Assembly: GCF_042654605.1 (NCBI RefSeq)
Contig: NZ_JBHSGT010000012.1
Coordinates: forward strand, 1-14,003
Length of the DNA: 14,003 nucleotides
From: Enterococcus_I eurekensis
Lineage (GTDB): Bacteria; Bacillota; Bacilli; Lactobacillales; Enterococcaceae
Reading direction: 5' to 3'
In this document: positions 12,333-14,003 of the stretch, piece by piece
Layout of the letters: each line of letters begins with the position of its first letter
Numbering within the stretch: the stretch's first letter is position 1
The notes under the pieces: generated by a model
Seen by the model: the letters and a program-made list of their open reading frames with translations, nothing else
What the model was told of the DNA's origin: nothing
Databases searched by the model: none
Made by a program: the position numbers and the translations under genes

Positions 12333-13565
12333 ATGCATACAAATTTAAAAAAGATTTTTCATACACGTTATAAAGCCATTTTACTACTTATCACTTTTGG
12401 TCTATTCGCGGTATATATGACTAGTGGAATTTCAATTGTTGATGGATGGAATAATCAAAGAGAGTGGCTTTATTCAAAAAATTTTAAAAAAGATTTTGAA
12501 GATTCTACCCCTGGTTATACTAAAGGTTATGATGAGTCGGGCAAGGAAATTGCCTATCAGGATATTGAAGAATATCGGCTAGAAGAGCTCACACTCTTTC
12601 ATAATGATTTCTACACTACAGAGACAATAACTTCTGATACACCCTTCACACCCAGTACGAAATATCAAGCGGGACAGGTATACTGGAATCGTTACGATCA
12701 TTCCTATATTTCAATGATTCCTATTTTCATCTTTTTACTCGGGTTTGGTCTATTCTTTATCGATTTAAAAACGAATTTTAACACCTTACTCTTTTCGCTA
12801 CCATTTACAAAAAAACAAATTTTTCGTGGAAAACTCTTGTATTGGGCCATTCCATTAATGTTGGCTATTGGACTTGGAAGTATTTTTAATCAATTAATCG
12901 TCTACTTAATGATTCCGGCTCCTTATGTGAATGCAACACTCGGACAAATGCTCTATGCTGGACTGAGTCACTGGATTTTTACTCTTTTAGCTTTTTTAAT
13001 CGGCTCATTCCTTGGAGTCTTACTCGGCAACCTAGTAACGGGGCCATTAATGATTGTTGCTGGTTTAATTTCATTGGAGCCAAGTAATCAATTCCTAAAT
13101 AATTTAAGTAATCTCTTTAAATTTTTAAAACTTGATTCTATCAATATATTTTTCTCTCAACTGTTTGGTGATTTTTCAGCTATGGCTATCTCCTCGTTAG
13201 GTAAAACAGGTAGTACGCTACCGACACTTATCGTCTTCTTGTTAGTGACTGGGATTGCCTTCTTATTAGCCGAAAAAATTTATCAAAATATTTCTTTAGA
13301 AAATAATGGCAAAGTACTGACCGTTCCACGTTATCGCAAACGATTTTTCGTTATTCTTGCGATTTTTACAACGCTCTATTTCACTTTTGGTGGCGTAAAT
13401 CTTGCTTTTTACTATGATTATTACGACAAACTTCCTTTCTTAGAACTTATTTTCTTACCAGTAACTTGTATCATCAGCAGTTTCGTTTTAACTTATTACG
13501 ATGAGATTTTTAAATTTTGGAATAAACGCTATTTAGCGCGGATGGCAAAAAATATTAGTAAATAA
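12333..13565 (+). CDS. ABC transporter permease (YtrC/D-like, ABC-2 type)
   Basis: This 410-residue membrane subunit has a first helix at about 14-35, then an extracytoplasmic segment of roughly 90 residues (about 38-125, rich in Asp, Glu, Thr and Tyr). About six more helices follow, near 126-147, 170-193, 213-243, 287-313, 336-358 and 370-393. The short cytoplasmic loop LPFTKKQIFRGKLLYW after the second helix is the coupling-loop pattern of ABC-2/YtrC-type permeases. There is only one permease, so it probably acts as a homodimer with the ATPase. A GGGGGAT ribosome site lies just before the ATG. Related systems respond to or resist cell-envelope antibiotics; that role here is inference. Confidence 0.85.
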   Translation: MHTNLKKIFHTRYKAILLLITFGLFAVYMTSGISIVDGWNNQREWLYSKNFKKDFEDSTPGYTKGYDESGKEIAYQDIEEYRLEELTLFHNDFYTTETITSDTPFTPSTKYQAGQVYWNRYDHSYISMIPIFIFLLGFGLFFIDLKTNFNTLLFSLPFTKKQIFRGKLLYWAIPLMLAIGLGSIFNQLIVYLMIPAPYVNATLGQMLYAGLSHWIFTLLAFLIGSFLGVLLGNLVTGPLMIVAGLISLEPSNQFLNNLSNLFKFLKLDSINIFFSQLFGDFSAMAISSLGKTGSTLPTLIVFLLVTGIAFLLAEKIYQNISLENNGKVLTVPRYRKRFFVILAIFTTLYFTFGGVNLAFYYDYYDKLPFLELIFLPVTCIISSFVLTYYDEIFKFWNKRYLARMAKNISK

Positions 13566-13567
13566 GT

Positions 13568-13605
13568 AAAAAGCAGTTACCCTTTCATTTGGGCAACTGC
13601 TTTTT
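13568..13605. terminator. bidirectional terminator between the ABC operon and csbD
   Basis: AAAAAGCAGTTACCC (13568-13582) and GGGCAACTGCTTTTT (13591-13605) form a 15-base stem with a single mismatch. T runs on the plus side and A runs on the other serve both convergent genes. Confidence 0.9.
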
Positions 13606-13608
13606 CAT

Positions 13609-13806
13609 TTATTTTTTCTCTTCTTTATCTTTTTTATCGAATAAATCATTGACCTTTTCACTTGCATCATCAACTAAATGATCAACTTTTTCTTTAATTT
13701 TCCCGTATTCTTGTTTTAATTTACCTTTTAACTCTTCGGATTCATCGCCAGTTACTTTACCTTTTAATTCTGTTGCTTTGCCTTTTAATTCGTCTTTGTT
13801 TGTCAT
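13609..13806 (-). CDS. CsbD-family stress protein
   Basis: This 65-residue, highly charged, Lys/Glu/Asp-rich protein has the CsbD-like pattern. Repeated LKGK motifs (DELKGKATELKGKVTGD, then EELKGKLKQEYGKIKEKVD) occupy most of the length, followed by an acidic-basic tail. CsbD proteins are abundant small stress-response proteins of unknown molecular function; in Bacillus csbD is SigB-controlled. An AAGGAGGAA ribosome site supports the ATG. It is a single gene with a near-perfect cre-like site just upstream, which suggests carbon-source control; I could not define its -35/-10 with confidence. Confidence 0.9.
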   Translation of the reverse strand: MTNKDELKGKATELKGKVTGDESEELKGKLKQEYGKIKEKVDHLVDDASEKVNDLFDKKDKEEKK

Positions 13807-13832
13807 TAGCTATTCCTCCTTTATACATTACA

Positions 13833-13846
13833 TGATAACGCTTTCT
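13833..13846 (-). promoter_or_regulatory. cre-like CcpA site upstream of csbD
   Basis: On the minus strand AGAAAGCGTTATCA matches TGWNANCGNTNWCA at 13 of 14 positions, and read on the plus strand it also scores 13 of 14. It lies 27 bases before the csbD start, where CcpA binding would block initiation or early elongation. Confidence 0.55.
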
Positions 13847-13873
13847 ATCTAAAAAGAAAAGTATTTTGACTTT

Positions 13874-13921
13874 TGAAAAAAAGCTCTGTTTTGCTACGAT
13901 TTCTCGCGTGACAAAACAGAG
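13874..13921 (-). terminator. terminator of the partial gene at the right edge
   Basis: CTCTGTTTTG and CAAAACAGAG (13884-13893 and 13912-13921) form a perfect 10-base stem, followed on the minus strand by a run of seven T. It lies eight bases after the stop of the gene that enters from the right edge. Confidence 0.85.
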
Positions 13922-13928
13922 TCTTGGA

Positions 13929-14003
13929 TTAATTAGGTTGTATAATATTTGGTGTTGATGGAAAAATCTCATAGAGATTTTCTTTCAGCACTTTTTTTAA
14001 TTT
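13929..14003 (-). CDS. C-terminal end of an unidentified gene (partial)
   Basis: The frame is open from the window edge for 24 codons and ends with TAA at 13929-13931, giving a tail that reads KENLYEIFPSTPNIIQPN. The other two minus-strand frames close within a few codons. The well-placed terminator immediately after the stop supports a real gene end. The fragment is too short to assign a family. Confidence 0.65.
   Translation of the reverse strand, partial: KLKKVLKENLYEIFPSTPNIIQPN

Noticed and set aside
13757..13972. Minus-strand open frame of 71 codons overlapping csbD
   Set aside because: It runs through a clear terminator and the csbD upstream region, and overlaps csbD in another frame.

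Overview
The window looks like chromosomal DNA from a low-GC Gram-positive bacterium of the order Lactobacillales, most likely an Enterococcus/Vagococcus-type organism. The pointers are AT-rich genes with strong GGAGG ribosome sites, an Mga-family regulator, a tmRNA whose tag has the Asn-rich core and YALAA ending known from enterococci and streptococci, a PcsB/SagA-like coiled-coil murein hydrolase, and cre-like sites. I cannot fix the genus from sequence alone.

Layout. 1-~815: left part of an IS30-family insertion sequence (transposase on the minus strand, cut by the window edge), directly behind trmD. 824-2081: rimM-trmD (minus). 2224-2658: a universal stress protein (plus), followed by a long nested hairpin that looks like the paired ends of an IS3-type element sitting inside a terminator. 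2811-4073: a secreted coiled-coil/M23 murein hydrolase (minus). 4239-4712: free methionine-(R)-sulfoxide reductase (plus). 4826-5185: tmRNA with its own promoter and terminator. 5284-8285: an accessory minus-strand block of a two-helix small membrane protein, a membrane acyltransferase and an Mga-type regulator. 8446-8978: rpsP-khpA (minus), ending in a terminator. 9163-9717: a NADPH-dependent FMN/quinone reductase (plus) with an MhqR-like box in its promoter. 9863-10888: a GH18 chitinase-like enzyme without signal peptide (minus). 11065-13565: a YtrA-type GntR regulator, an ABC ATPase and an ABC permease (plus) behind two tandem operators. 13609-13806: a CsbD-like stress protein (minus) with a cre-like site. 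13929-14003: the last 24 codons of an unidentified minus-strand gene.

How it fits together. The translation genes rpsP-khpA and rimM-trmD, usually adjacent in Firmicutes, are here two separate units about 6.4 kb apart, with stress, cell-wall, tmRNA and regulatory genes between them. rplS, the usual neighbour after trmD, is not seen; the IS30 element occupies that place. Several loci look stress- or envelope-related: Usp, methionine sulfoxide reductase, quinone/FMN reductase, CsbD, a cell-wall hydrolase, a membrane acyltransferase and a GntR-ABC module.

I see no CRISPR array, phage module or clear new defence system. The most interesting signals are regulatory: a hairpin able to mask the IS30 transposase start in read-through RNA, the MhqR-like box, the duplicated GntR operator, the dyads over the rpsP and Mga-regulator -35 elements, and the small-protein/acyltransferase/Mga block.
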